Assembly (NCBI GenBank): GCA_026874595.1
Contig: CM049320.1
Coordinates: forward strand, 35,684,214-35,748,213
Source of the DNA: Sipunculus nudus
Taxonomy: Eukaryota > Annelida > Sipuncula > Golfingiida > Sipunculidae
Direction of reading: 5' to 3'
Length of the DNA stretch: 64,000 nucleotides
Part shown: one piece after another, positions 24,088-36,559 of the stretch
How the letters are laid out: each line of letters opens with the position of its first letter
Position numbering within the stretch: the first letter of the stretch is position 1
Notes under the pieces: model-generated
What the model was told of the DNA's origin: nothing
Seen by the model: the letters and a program-made list of their open reading frames with translations, nothing else
Database searches by the model: none
Made by a program: the position numbers and the translations under genes

Positions 24088-25327
24088 TACTCATACACCA
24101 ACACAAATTATCCTGCTAATTAATTAATCTGTAAAAGGCTAAAATTAATGTATTGATGTGACAATTCCCTCAGCTATCAGATAAAGTTTATACGGGCGTA
24201 ATGTCTGTTCTGGGATGGGATTAGACTGAATATTTTAAAAATATGTTATGCATCATGAGCGCTAAATGCTTACTGGACTGCTGTCCCCGATGGGGAAATA
24301 ACCAGGAATTCAATCAATGTGACAATTGATGTATTGTGTACCATAATTTGAGAATACAAAACATGTAATTATGTAAACATCCAAAACCAGGAACAATGAT
24401 CTTTCTGTTTCGGTAGATAATAACTTTAGATGTTAAAAAAAACAGATATACAATAAAGGCTTCTGGTCCGATTATAACAGTGCATGCACGAAGCATGGTT
24501 GTTATAATTCACGTCCAGGGAGGGATCCAAGGGGGTAACCGGGGTGGGGATACACTAACCAGCCCCAACAGTTAGACAAAACCTGAAAGAAAGAAACAGA
24601 AGGTAACAGAAAAAATGTATAATATACGAAAATAAATATGTACCCTGTAAAGGAAATACAATACAATATAATATATATATATATATAAACCTACACCGAA
24701 TTTATACTGTACCGGTATGGTATATGTTTAATTATTAGAAAGATACATGTATGGCAATGATTATTTTACTGGCATGGTGCCAAGAAGTCAAGCGGCCGCC
24801 CAACCCCCACCCCCGTTCCCCCCCCAAAAAAAAAGTTGCTCTATTTTATTATTGTAAATATATATACGATTCCATATATCAATTAACTTGTGGATACTTC
24901 TGATCATTAACCCCAAGATGACATGAACAATTTTATGTTGGCAAAAATCACCGCAAAATCTTATTGGAGACTTACTGCAAAATTGTAAAGATTATTACGA
25001 AAAATATAAATGACATCCATTTTACAAACAAGGGACGACACGTAGCATGATACCAAAAGAAACACGTTGAAATTTAATCCATGCTCTTTATCTATTATAT
25101 TGTGCTTTGTCTCGAACCATTATCTAATCAGTGAACATAGGTAGCAAGGAGTGACATTGTTAGTTTTTTTTTTCGACATAATGACAGATCTACATTGAAT
25201 ACAGTCCCTGATATGATAAAAACCGTGGGGGTTTATCTAATGAGAGCTTACGACAAAGACTTCCCTGGTTAATCGCTCGAATAAACATGATTATCATGTA
25301 GGTTTTGATTTATTGCAGAGTATAAGG

Positions 25328-25374
<47 letters not shown>

Positions 25375-25602
25375 CATACATACATACATATATATATGTA
25401 TATATATATATATATTAATAATAATAATAATAAAATTTAGTTTATTATTTATTGTTCTTATATAACTTTTTTGTTTTAAATTTCATCGCAATAACATTTA
25501 ATTTCAAAGCATGTTTTATTCTCTTTTTTGTTAACCAGTCCCAAGCAACTCGGACCATTCCTTTAAAGAAAGACTTGACCTGGCCCTGTAATCATACACA
25601 CA

Positions 25603-25645
<43 letters not shown>

Positions 25646-26603
25646 TTGTGTGTATTTGCTCAAGAAAATGGCGTTTTACTGGGCAAGGCTATTTGTGGGT
25701 AGATTTAGATAAAAACACGAAATGTAGAAAACGGGATAAATGAGAACAAAGTAGGAAAGGCAGGCTCGCTTAAAGTTATTATGATTCCATAAGACGCATC
25801 AAAGTCATGAATTTGATCTACTCCCAAACATAATATTTCCCTTAGAACATTAATTGTATATATATATATGTGTGTGTGAGGGTGTGTGCGTGTGTGTGTG
25901 CGTGAACAAGCTCGAGAATACGAGCTTTTACTGGACAATTATGGCTAATTGACGTGGGGCAAAACGGAAATGGTTTTCTCAGAATTGCATGTAGCTCTGC
26001 TATGTTTACACAGTCATTATATGTAATTCATAACCGTGTGAAAACACTTGTGTTAATTATGGGATGTGACATGATGTGTATTATTAGCTTAACCCATGTT
26101 AAATATTGGACTTGCCATAGGGCAGATAATCCGTCACATAATATCAATAATGATATGAAGTCGTGTTTAAACTATAAAAGTTATCAATTAATAAAGCAAA
26201 TGAACCAATTTACTAAACAATCCCATTTCAAACATCGGCCTAGATACAGCATGAAAGGTCTGTCATATGAAATTTAAATAGTACAGGTTATATATCAGAT
26301 TGGCCCCCACAAATAAACGCCCAGGCTGGTATTGGAATCACAGCGTATTTAAATGTATACACGTACCGACACACGTGCATTCTATATTCCCGTATCCATT
26401 CTTGTCAAGTCTTTTTTTATAATAAATTTTCAAAATTGTTAAAGAGAACCATAAACTGGTGTGAAGCAAAGTAAAAAATCTCATTGTTGATTAACGCTCA
26501 TCAGTCGTAGGACCTGCCATCTACATGTTGATTCCATAACTAAAGTACTTCAGCTTTTTGCGTTTAATTTTATAATTGGGTTAGGGGATGTAATAAATGG
26601 TTA

Positions 26604-26654
<51 letters not shown>

Positions 26655-27140
26655 CGTGTGCGAAACCATGCCATAACTATTACATATTTGTGAGTTTGAA
26701 AATTTGCACTATTTTTACTTGAATAATCTTACGATTGGTATTTTTTTTTTTTGCAGTTTTATTCTAGCAGTGTGTACGAACCTAAATTGTTCCACTGTCC
26801 TATAATATATGTCTGCCAATAGGGCATCATGTCAGGTATCAGATCTTGGCTTGCTTGATTTTATTTCATTGATTCATAGCTCTCATTAGGCGTATATGAT
26901 TAATAATTTTTAAGTGAAGTTAATTTTAAGGGATCTAATCAGGTACTAGGCATGCTGAATTTAACCAAAATATAGCGTCTACTGTTTTGAAACAAAATGG
27001 TTGGCCCCTTCCTGCCAAAATGTTACTTGAATCGGTTTGCTTACTCCAGTTTACAAGTGTTAAAAATGGCCGGGGAATGATCATTAGCGCCAACATAAAC
27101 ATCGCGAAAAACGGATCTGCGTTTTCTGTTTTTTTTAAGC
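23620..27140. repeat. Gene-free stretch with dense microsatellites
   Basis: (CT)n at ~24,035-24,084, (AT)n at ~24,671-24,688, (TA)n at ~25,327-25,420, (TA)n at ~25,603-25,643, (TA)(TG)n at ~25,857-25,900, (AT)(TG)n at ~26,608-26,655. A C/A tract lies at ~24,800-24,833. No exon or RNA gene is supported. Confidence 0.7.
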
Positions 27141-27480
27141 TTACAACCGGTGTTTCACAACCGTGCACGTTCAGGTTTTACAACCGATGTTTCAAATTCA
27201 CAACCGTGCACATTCCTGTTTGGACTGATTCTTGTTTGGGATCTGTCGCATGCACAGAATCGGACCCCAGTTACTCGCACGCTTAACCATAACAAGGTAT
27301 TATCTAGCTGAAACTGAAGTATAAAGATCATGCACTGGGTTGTTATTGCTGAGAAACCTTGGATTTAAGCAAAACTGAACGAATAGTGTGAAAGAATAGG
27401 CATAATATTGCCCCGGTTATGTCCCTTCAGACTCCGACAAATGACAAAGTGCTTCACTGGAATTCCCAAATATTCCATTT
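27140..27480 (+). repeat. Left arm of a ~330 bp inverted repeat
   Basis: Reverse-complement match to 32,215-32,555. Shared pieces: ACAACCGTGCAC, 'GGATCTGTCGCATGCACAGA', TATTATCTAGCTGAAACTGA, 'GAATAGGCATAATATTGCCC', AAGTGCTTCAC. The outer part has two ~40 bp subunits built on ACAACCG(G/A)TGTTTCA. The arms bracket ~4.7 kb. Confidence 0.7.
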
Positions 27481-27639
27481 ACCTGCAGGTAAACATGCAG
27501 AGTGTCTTCATTTGTATATTAGTAGGCAATATTAGTACTGTCAATAAATGATTGACTTCTTCTGCATAGAATTAAGAGCCTACGTGATGCTATGTTAATA
27601 AGTTTATCTGCGAATGAATTAAAGGTTGAATCTAAATCA

Positions 27640-29060
27640 GACTAATAACGAAACATCTCCTCGAAACCTGGAATTAAGTCTTTGTTACCCATATTCTTCC
27701 AGCTATGGGGCTCCAAAGTACGCCCCAGAATAATGGAAAATTTCATAGAAAAGCTGAAGTATCTGAACAACTAATGCATTGATCACCATGATTTTTTTGC
27801 ATGGATATTAATCATGGAGTGTTTCATCAGTTTCTGCAGACTTGTAGTGCCACCTGTATTTTTTAATTATTTTATGATTTTTTCTCTATTTTTGAGACCT
27901 TTAAAATACGGTCATCTGTTAATAAGGCACAAATCGTAACACCTGGACCAATTCTTCTAACTTAAGATCTAGATGGGTCCATGAAAAATCTCCTTGGAAA
28001 CCTAAAATTAGGTCACTGTTACCCATAATCTTCCAGCAATATGGCTGCGAAGTACCCCCAGAAAATGGAAAATTTCATAGAAAAGCTCAAGTATCTGAAT
28101 AACTATTGCATTGATCACCATGATTTTTTGCATAGAAATTGGTCATGGATTGTGTCATCAGTTTTTGAAGACAGGTGGCGCCACCTGTATTTTTATTTAA
28201 TGATTTTTTTACTGTATTTTTGAGACCTTTAAATATCATCTGTTAACAGGGCACAAATCGTAACTACTAGACCTAGAATCTTCTTACTTAAGATCCAAAA
28301 AGCCCAATAAAATATCTCTTTCGAAACCTGAAATTAGGTCTCTGTTACTCATATTCTTTCAGCTATGGGGGTTCAAAGTACCCCCCAGAATAAAGGAAAA
28401 TATCTTAAAAAAGCTCAAGTACCTGAACAACTTATGCATTGATCACCATGATTCTTTGCATGGATATTGATCATGGAGTGTTTCATCATTTTCTGCAGAC
28501 TGGTGGCGCCACCTTTATTTTAAAAAATATTTTTTCTCTATTTTTAGACCTTTAAAGATGCAGTCATCTGTTTACAGGGCACAAATTGTTACCGCTGGAC
28601 CTAGAATCTTCTATCTTGACATACAGGGAGGCCCACGAAAATTCTCTTAGGAAACCTAAAATTAGGTCTATATTACCCAAAACCTATGAGCTGTGGGGAA
28701 ATACCCCAAGATTAATGGAAAAATTAAAACAAAAGCTCGAGTATCTGAACATCTAATGCATTGATCACCATGATTCTTTGCACGGATATTGATCAAGTAG
28801 TGATTCATCAGTTTCTACAGACTGCTGGTGCCACCTGTATTTTTAGGGTTTTTTTTACGATTTTTTTTTTCTCTTTTTTTATACCTTTAAAGATGCGGTG
28901 TTCTGTTAACAGGGCAGAAATCATATTGACTGAACATAGAATCTTTCAACTTGACATCCTTGAAGGTCAATGAACAATCTCCAAGTAAACCTGAATTAGG
29001 TCTCTCTTACCCATACCATTTGAGCTATGGCGCTCAAAAGTGCCCTCAAAACAATTAAAA
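27640..29060 (+). repeat. ~325 bp tandem repeat array, four-plus units
   Basis: Units start at the 'GAAACCTGAAATTAGGTC'-like motif near 27,660, 27,995, 28,320, 28,645 and 28,980. Each unit then has TTACCCATA.TCTT, AGCTATGGGG, AGTACCCCCCAGAATAA, AATGCATTGATCACCATGAT, a GGTGGCGCCACC-type palindrome, GACCTTTAAA and GGGCACAAATCGTAAC. No frame persists across units, so this is a satellite-like noncoding repeat. Confidence 0.8.
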
Positions 29061-32000
29061 GTTTTAAACAAAAGCAGTGCACTGTCACATAGATCCCCTA
29101 AGATATATTGTTGTGTATATATAATCAATTGTGATACATTTATTCTGTGTGTGACAATGTACAGTGGAAGACACAGCCAGTTGTTTTGTACCCACTTTGA
29201 CCACACTGGTAACAATGACCTGTGTCCAGTCAGATGTAACAAAAACCCCCAGGTAGTCTTTGTGTCAAAGACCTATAACAATACCCCTTAAACAAGAATA
29301 GGGCTGCCATAATTTCACTAGTTCTGCGCAGTGTGCCGATAATTGTTGTCAGGGCTCCTTTTAGCAAGCATAGGACAGTAAGCCAGCAGCTCTGCTAGAG
29401 TAAACATGAAACTCCCTCAACATGAACTGTTAGACGCCTGAGGGGTGCACAACATGTATGTTACTCATGCAGTGCTGCACTCAAGACCAAGAGCTGTGTT
29501 TTCTTCATTTACTTTCTGATAGGCCAGCTATAGACTTTTAAATGCACTTCAGACCATGGTATGAACTGTGCCACACTCAGAATGCTGATGTCTTGTAGAA
29601 AAAGACTGTTTCTAGTGTACAGAGGCTTTATGGAGACCGGGGGTACCAGCACCGGCGGGACACGGGCACCCCCCCCCCCCCCCCAGAAGTGCCGAGAATG
29701 GTGGACTTCAAACTGTGACTCTGTGATACTTCTTGCATGAAAGGTGAGCCATTGTAGAACTGTACCCAAAAGCAGAACTGACTCTATGATAGCCCCCTTA
29801 AATTTATATATGAAATAGTACTGACTTTACATCTACAAAATACTATAATACTTGATTTTAAAAATCTTAGATACTATAATAATTGATAACAAAATCCTAA
29901 GATATGTAGGAGACTCATTACTTCATTTGGGACCAAGAGTGATGACCCTTTCTTTCATACCTTGCTTTATCTCTATTAAAATACTGGCTCTGTTACCCCT
30001 AAATGTTTGGATTTTTTTCCATCTACTGATTGGTTTCTTCCTTTCCTGTGGGCTTTATGGACTCTTATCTTCTTCTAGTGGCGAACTGTAGTTACCCGGA
30101 TCTAAAAGGACTGCATATTCCACTCATGTTTCTTTTGTCATTTATAGTACCTAAGCTGGGCAATACTTTCCGGCATATTTCACGGTGAAGTGCTAATTAC
30201 TTCCCTCGATATCATATTGCACTTTTATGCACTTATATTCATTTAATTTATTGTACATCTTTCAGTTTGTACAGAAATATGCGAACGTTTTCTTATGATA
30301 ATGTAAGTTCTAAATGAACAAAGGGCAAGGTGCATAAGGTCAGGGGACCTTAGGATGCAAACCTTGACATGCACAAATCATAACCATTGGAAATAGAATC
30401 TTCTGATTTGACATTCAGGGATGTAAATAACAAGTCTCCTTGCAAACTTGAAATTATAGGTGTCTATAACTCATATTTTCCAATTTATGCGGCATCTTAA
30501 AGGACCCCAGAAATAATGTAAAATACACACAAATTGCGAGATTTCCAGGAATGGGTGAATGGATTGTCCTAAACTTTTTAAGTGCTTATGCGTCTTTATG
30601 AAATTAAGCTAACTTGCTTGAATGATGGTGGTACCTCAATTATATTAATTAGTTCCCTATGCAAGGACATATTGTCAACTTGTCAGTCGGTTGAGCGTCA
30701 TGACCCATGGGTCACTCGTTTTTCTTTATTCAATTTGGCCCAATCACCCATATGTCCTTGATAAACTAAAAGTTATCCCTCGGAGCTTTAATAAAAAGAG
30801 GTCAGAAAACGTGGATATCACTACGCACAGCCTGCTTGGTTTGTTTATATCAACGTGATTATAAATTGTTGGGGCCCGCCAAAATAATCTTAACAAATTA
30901 AACAAGGGGCATCTGGCGGCAAGTCAGATAAGCTACAGCTTTGCAAAAGGCATTGTGCAACAAGTGACCTTTCTACCTCCGCATATATGCAACCTACCAC
31001 TTTAGATTACATGTTTTTTTCCCATTTGTCAACATTGCTATGTTTACAATAATTTTGATGATAAACAAGTTTATACGTCCTTCACCCATGCCTTATAAGA
31101 ACTTTTCATTATCATAATCACCCTTAGATCATTTATAAACACACAGAGGAAACTAGAAATCACATAAATTCTTTTTAAAAGGTAGGTGATTGGGCACCTT
31201 TAAAGATGCATTTATTTGTTATGGTGTTTTTTTATTTATATTTAATTACTCTATGGAACATCTGGGGAATAAAAGCCCGAGCTTACCATATACGAGGGAT
31301 CGAATTCCAGATAAAACTGTAGCTATTCGGAACATTAGGATAAGAACACTTTCAAAAATTTTAAACGATTTCATTGGTTTATCCATAATAAATATTCTTA
31401 AATTACAGGAGGATTTGCTATAAATTTTACTGCTAAAGGTTCAATCCGGTGAAATTACTGCACATCTAACAATGATTCTAATGTAGAATATATGATTATA
31501 TAAGACAACAGTCTTGTAAAATGTTTAGAATACCTCATAGCCAAAGAAGAAATAATTACTAAAATAGCTCGTCAAATGAATTAAGTCTTCATGTGACACT
31601 TACAAGTGAGATCAAGCTAGAAGAATAGAGCCTAGTACCAGTGCTGGCTATAGTAAGTAAAATACCCTGCATTATTCTTCAAATATGGAGGGGGACTAAA
31701 TTTATAAATAACCCATATTCTGGTGCACAACAGAAATGCACTAAAGACAACCTATATACGTTTAAGGAACATATAGCCTCCTTTGCAGAAGCCTTTAATG
31801 CATTACTCTAGCCTTCCAATATCTGATTAATTTTTCATTCCTCTGTTATTTTATGACTTGTAACACAAATTTTCGTAATTTAATATTTCACAAAAAACAG
31901 TGTACCATACAACATAGCATTGGCAAAGCTAAACTTTTTCCATGCAAGATTACAATCGTCACATTTTTCTACCGCAATGGAGCATGCCACACCGGCACAA

Positions 32001-32215
32001 AAGGACACATTCTAAAGTGAGCGTTTACCATTAAAGACTACTTTAAATATTTTACTTCAGCCATATAGATAAATATAGATAAGACCATTTGTGCTTTTGT
32101 AACGTGAAACACGCGATTTAATAGTTTATACACCAATCACGCCTCCATAATCTTTAATTTGCGAGGACAGGGACGCTATGTGGGCCATCATATATCTATA
32201 CAGCATATGGTGATC
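29060..32215. other. Gene-free interior of the inverted-arm block
   Basis: No exon, RNA gene or transposase motif seen. Holds a C-tract at ~29,671-29,685 and the lone repeat unit at 30.36 kb. Confidence 0.4.
30355..30560 (+). repeat. Single degenerate unit of the ~325 bp family
   Basis: Contains GCACAAATCATAACCATTGG, AGAATCTTCTGATTTGACAT, then TCTCCTTGCAAACTTGAAATT, in the same order as the 27.6-29.0 kb array. Confidence 0.6.
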
Positions 32216-32555
32216 CGATTGGTATTTTCCCGTGAAGCACTTCTTTGTCACTGTGCAGGAAGTCGGAGCTTGAAGGGACAAAATCAGGGCAATATTATGC
32301 CTATTCTTTCACAATATCAGTTCAATTTTGCTTAAATACAAAAGTTTCTCAACAAAATTATCCTAGTAATGATCTAAATACTTCAGTTTCAGCTAGATAA
32401 TACCTTGCTACGGTTCTGGAACCACAAATAAGCACTATCCATGTGTGTCTGTTACCATATCAAGGCCGGATGACTGGAGTCGGATTCTGTGCATGCGACA
32501 GATCCAAAGAAGCAGCCATCCAAACATGTTTGTGCACGGTTGTGAAAAACCGGTT
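32215..32555 (-). repeat. Right arm of the ~330 bp inverted repeat
   Basis: Reads GTGAAGCACTT, 'GGGCAATATTATGCCTATTC', TCAGTTTCAGCTAGATAATA, 'TCTGTGCATGCGACAGATCC', GTGCACGGTTGTGA. These are the reverse complement of the left arm in reverse order. Either two opposed copies of one short element or the long termini of one larger element. Confidence 0.7.
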
Positions 32556-32663
32556 GTAAATTTTGACCTTTTTTTGTGGAGGTTACCACCTCCCGTTTTT
32601 GTCAATGCTAACTTAACTACTAATATGTATATCTGCAGAATTCGATTCCGGTTTCAGACTACG

Positions 32664-32945
32664 TGAGAGGGCAGTATCACACGCTTCCTCTCATTTTATA
32701 TCCTGGCGTTAACCAGGCTCGTTACGTAATTGTCCCAATTGCTGGGTCATATCACCGAGGAACCCCCGAAAGGCGCACTCGTTCGTTAATTAAAACACGG
32801 CCGTACCTTCCCATTTAGCGTGCAGAGTGCTCGCTCTTGGTCGGGACCGACCATAAATATCTCACCGCCTCGGCTGATAAACGAACTCACGATCTCCCGG
32901 CTTTGAGTCCTGTGCTCTGCCCCTGAGCCACAGAAGCCGTCTTTG
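32664..32945 (-). mobile_element. tRNA-derived SINE, family 2 (minus strand)
   Basis: On the minus strand the head reads CTGTGGCTCAGGGGCAGAGC (A box, 32914-32933) and GATCGTGAGTTCG (B box, 32882-32894). A GC-rich body follows, ending near 32,664 with a GTGATACTGCCCTCTCACG tail. A second copy at 36,236-36,432 shares both head and tail, so the ends are well supported. Confidence 0.68.
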
Positions 32946-33429
32946 ACTGAGCTCCAAAACAAGGGGTTCTTCGTATCATCCTGACGTGCAAAACCTTATA
33001 AATATGCCACGTTGTTGCTCTTGCATGATTTATGTACTTTATTGCTTAGATAGCAAAGTCATAGAAAAACACAAACCATCCTCTTAATGTATTCCCTAAA
33101 CATTAGCGTTGTAAAGCTTTTTCCATGTGAGCGTATATGCTTGAACTGGCAGACGTATATTATAGTGCAGTGGATCTGACAGATGTTCCAACAAAGATGG
33201 TTGAGTGGCATCATTTTACCCCGGACCCCTGAGTACACGCAGACTTCTTGTGTAAAAATTGCTCCTGAGGTGATTTTCACACACAAACGCATACAAGCTG
33301 ATGGACACAAGGAAACACCACAGTTAAAACACCTTATGAGCGGGCTCTCACGCAGATACGTCCACATGGAAACACGGCTTTACCCTTTAAGTATGGACCA
33401 CAACAATTTTGTTAAACGGAGCAATTATA

Positions 33430-34950
33430 TGAACTTTTCGTAGAAATGTGAATTTTTACTTATTATCTGTTTTATATTTGTGTTATTGTAACCAGGTAAA
33501 ATTGGTCAGACATTGTCTTTATAAGTATGTTCATGATGGAGTGTTTATATACTTATAAACATTATATATAACGCTGTCAGGTGACCCGTGTATTTCGTTT
33601 GTGGCGTGTGCGTGTGTCACTGCTCTGGTGAGCCTCCTAATCCCTTTTCATATGTAATACATGTATAAAACAACCATTGCAAAGTTTCGGTTCTACATGC
33701 TTTGTAGAGCTCTGGTATACAAAAGTCTTATCAATTACCCGGAATATCCCTGGTCTAGGGCTCCTAACTAAGGCAGATTGCTAAAGGTTCCCTAATTACG
33801 AATCTCCTTCTAAGATTTATCGAACTCGTCCCTCACTAACTCACGTTCTCGATATCACCTTTAACATGAAAGCTATTTGCCATGGAAAAGAATTTGCCAG
33901 GTTAAAAAGTCAAAATCGACCCTTTCCTCGTGTTTCTTTGCACCAAATCTGTGTTTTATATTTATTACAATACGTGATTGAAGGTGACAGAGTATGTGGG
34001 ATTAACATGACGAGTGCTTATACAGTGGCACGATTTTTACGATTCGGACACACTGCTGGCATAAAATTGCAATGTGAAATACTAGTATACTTGAGAAAAC
34101 AAACATTTATATGTATATTAAATAAGATTAAGAAAAATTCGTGCTAATTTTCAAACTCATAAAGTTGAATTAATTCTGGCATGGTTTTGTTCTGATGAAA
34201 CAAAATAAAAGGGACCTATTCACATACCAGTTGGGTTAAGTATACACAACACAAAATATATTGGCATCTTTCTCTTCTGCGTTTAAAAAAACCGTTTCCG
34301 TACTCCTGTTAAACAATGGGGAAAATCTCGCGACCAGTGGTAAAAAATATAAATATAGCGCACACGCCACCTGGTGGCCGTACCGTACAACCTCACAAAT
34401 CAATATTGTTCAAGCACCTAAATGTGTCCCCAACATGTTAAACCTGTTTGTCTGGGAGTATTTGCGCATGCGCAAGATCGGATCTTTGAACATGCCGTCC
34501 TGCTATGGTAAACAAAAACACGTGGACTGTGTTAACTGAAAAAGCGGAACCATGACAACATATACAGTTGGACTATTTGAGATTGTAATTTCGTGTATCG
34601 GGATGCTGGGAATCGTTTGTATACATCCAACATAAATTGAGGCGCAAATATTAATGTAGCTGTTACCTTGATATGTTCATCCCTCATATGTGTTAAACAG
34701 ATAACTGGTGTGTCGTTTCACAACCATCCTGTCAAATAAAAACTCTCCCTACCAACTGAGTTAGTCAACTCCCTGACACCATTCTTGGTATACTATTCTA
34801 CCTAAACCGTCATTCACTAACACAATAAGTTGTCCTACCTTACCCTTTCTTATCATTAGAAACAGGTTTATGAACCAGATAAGAATATTTCAGTCATTTT
34901 AAAAACATCTAGTGAACTCTCCATTATGCCTAATCCAGACATTATTTTAT
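33430..34950. repeat. Segmental duplication, copy 1
   Basis: Matches pieces of 36,560-40,100 in the same order: 'TTATCTGTTTTAT...AACCAGG...CATTGTCTTTA' (33,460 / 36,588), 'GTGGCGTGTG.GTGT' (33,601 / 36,715), 'AAAGGGACCT' (34,210 / 36,848), 'CGCATGCGCAAGATCGGATC' against CGTATGCGTAAAGGATCGAA (34,464 / 38,382), and 'AGAAACA..TA.GAATATTTCA' (34,858 / 40,032). Open frames inside it are not conserved between copies, so no gene is called. Confidence 0.6.
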
Positions 34951-35104
34951 CATCAGAATAGGTGAACTTTAATATCTTTATTAATTTAAACAAGGAAAAG
35001 TTGATCTGTGAAACAGATCTAGTATGACCCCTGTCTGATGTGGGAATATTTAGAAAAAAGTTGTTAATACATGTATGAAATTTAAGATGGGTCAATATCA
35101 CACA

Positions 35105-35835
35105 GCCAGATTACCTCTGCAACCTTGATAACTGCATGAAGGTCATCAATTTTCGAAACCGACCTGGCCCTTCATAAGGTTCGTCAATAGTGCAAGTTTT
35201 GTAATTGTGCCTCAAATTATTTTCGAGTTATTGCATTAACCTCATTTGAGCATTAATGCCGCTGTGACCTTGAATTATGGGTCAAGGCCGTCCATGCTCG
35301 GACTTGACTAGCCCTTGATATAATGCATCAATTCTGCTGGTTTGTTGACTGTAGCTCAAATTCTTTTATCACCGCGGCGACTTTGGAAAATGCGTCAAGG
35401 TCATCCAAGTTCAAACTTGACCTAGCCCTTGATAATGATCATCAATGCTGCAAGTTTGATGACTGTACCTGAAAGTCTTTTCGAATTACTGCGTTAACAA
35501 ATGTGTGACGGACGGACTGACGAATTATCGCCTCTATGACATTGAAAAATGCGTCAAGGTCATGTAGGTTCGAACTTGACCTAGCCCTTGATAAGGTTCA
35601 TCAATGTTGCAATTTGGTGACAGTACCTGAAATTCTTTTCGCGTTATTGCGTTAACGTTATCTCAGTATTATCGCTGTTGTGACCTTGAAAATGCGTCAA
35701 GCTCATCCATCTTTGAACTTGACCTATCCCTTGATATGGATCAATGGTGCAAGTTAAGTGACTGTATCTTAAATTCTCTCAAGTTAACCTGTTAACAAAT
35801 ATGTGACGGACAGACGGACGGTTGGACGCTCACCG
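35105..35835. repeat. Tandem array with GTCAAGGTCATC and CTAGCCCTTGATA motifs
   Basis: About five units of roughly 115-160 bp. Each has a GTCAAGGTCATC-like box, 'GAACTTGACCTAGCCCTTGAT', ATCAATG.TGCAAGTTT and GTTATTGCGTTAAC. Two units end in GTGACGGAC(A/G)GAC tracts. Noncoding. Confidence 0.65.
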
Positions 35836-36235
35836 TTTCTATGTTTATATGACTATTTCTATGTTTCTATGACAATCAAAATATGTTTTTGATGTTAAAT
35901 GATTAACGACTAAGAAATTATTGAGCTCAAATTCTTAACTGGTATTTTTTCTTGAATATGTCTGATACTGGCATTATATATATAATATTTACCCGTCTGT
36001 TACATAAGCTTTTCGCATAGCTAAAATAAAGACGCATAAACCGCTGTAACCTATTTATAGAACCAACCAATAGATGGCAGCAACTTTTCACTTTTCTTCA
36101 AACTAAGTACATGCTTCTCTTTTCCAATTTGAAAAAAAAAGAATTGTCAAAAAGGAACGGACAAGAATGGATACCGGATTACAACCTGTGTGATTATTCA
36201 CAACAATTATTCATAAACAGCCCTGTTTCTGTGTT

Positions 36236-36432
36236 CTAGGTGTGGAGCACAGAACTCAAAGCCGAGAGGTCGTGAGTTTGAAAATCAGGCGAGGCGGTGA
36301 GTTTCGTGGGTCCCTCGTTGGTGCAAGGGGATGATTACACCACTTTGTTTCGCATGTGCAGTAGTCATCGGGCCTGGCTAAAAGTTGGATAAACAAATAC
36401 GAGGAAACTGTGCTACTGCCCTGTCATGTTAT
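36236..36432 (+). mobile_element. tRNA-derived SINE, family 2 (plus strand, 5'-truncated and shortened)
   Basis: Begins inside the A box (GTGGAGCACAGAACTCAAAG), keeps a B box variant (GGTCGTGAGTTTG), then GGCGAGGCGGTGAG, and ends with GTGCTACTGCCCTGTCATG. It aligns end to end with the minus-strand copy at 32.7-32.9 kb, apart from internal deletion. Confidence 0.65.
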
Positions 36433-36559
36433 CCAAAACTGAGGATGTACATACTTAATCAAGAAGCATTAAAAAAATGAAGTTTTATGAAGGTTATGTC
36501 CGACAACAAAAAAAAAAAGTTCTGTTACAGTGACTTTTGTGAACAGAGCAATAATTTTA

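Noticed and set aside
26935-27168. Frame with HGCETPVV, also seen near 32.5 kb as HGCEKPVV
   Set aside because: The likeness comes from the inverted repeat arms. Outside the arm the frames do not match.
27640-29060. CRISPR-like array
   Set aside because: Unit length is ~325 bp without short repeats and unique spacers, and the genome is eukaryotic. It is a satellite-like tandem repeat.
33866-34147. 93 aa open frame on the + strand
   Set aside because: Not conserved in the duplicate copy at 36.6-40 kb, with no recognisable motif and no splice or promoter context.
34261-34539. 92 aa open frame, paired with frames at 38.15-38.39 kb
   Set aside because: The two DNA segments are homologous, but the frames differ and shift, so this is shared repeat DNA and not a conserved protein.
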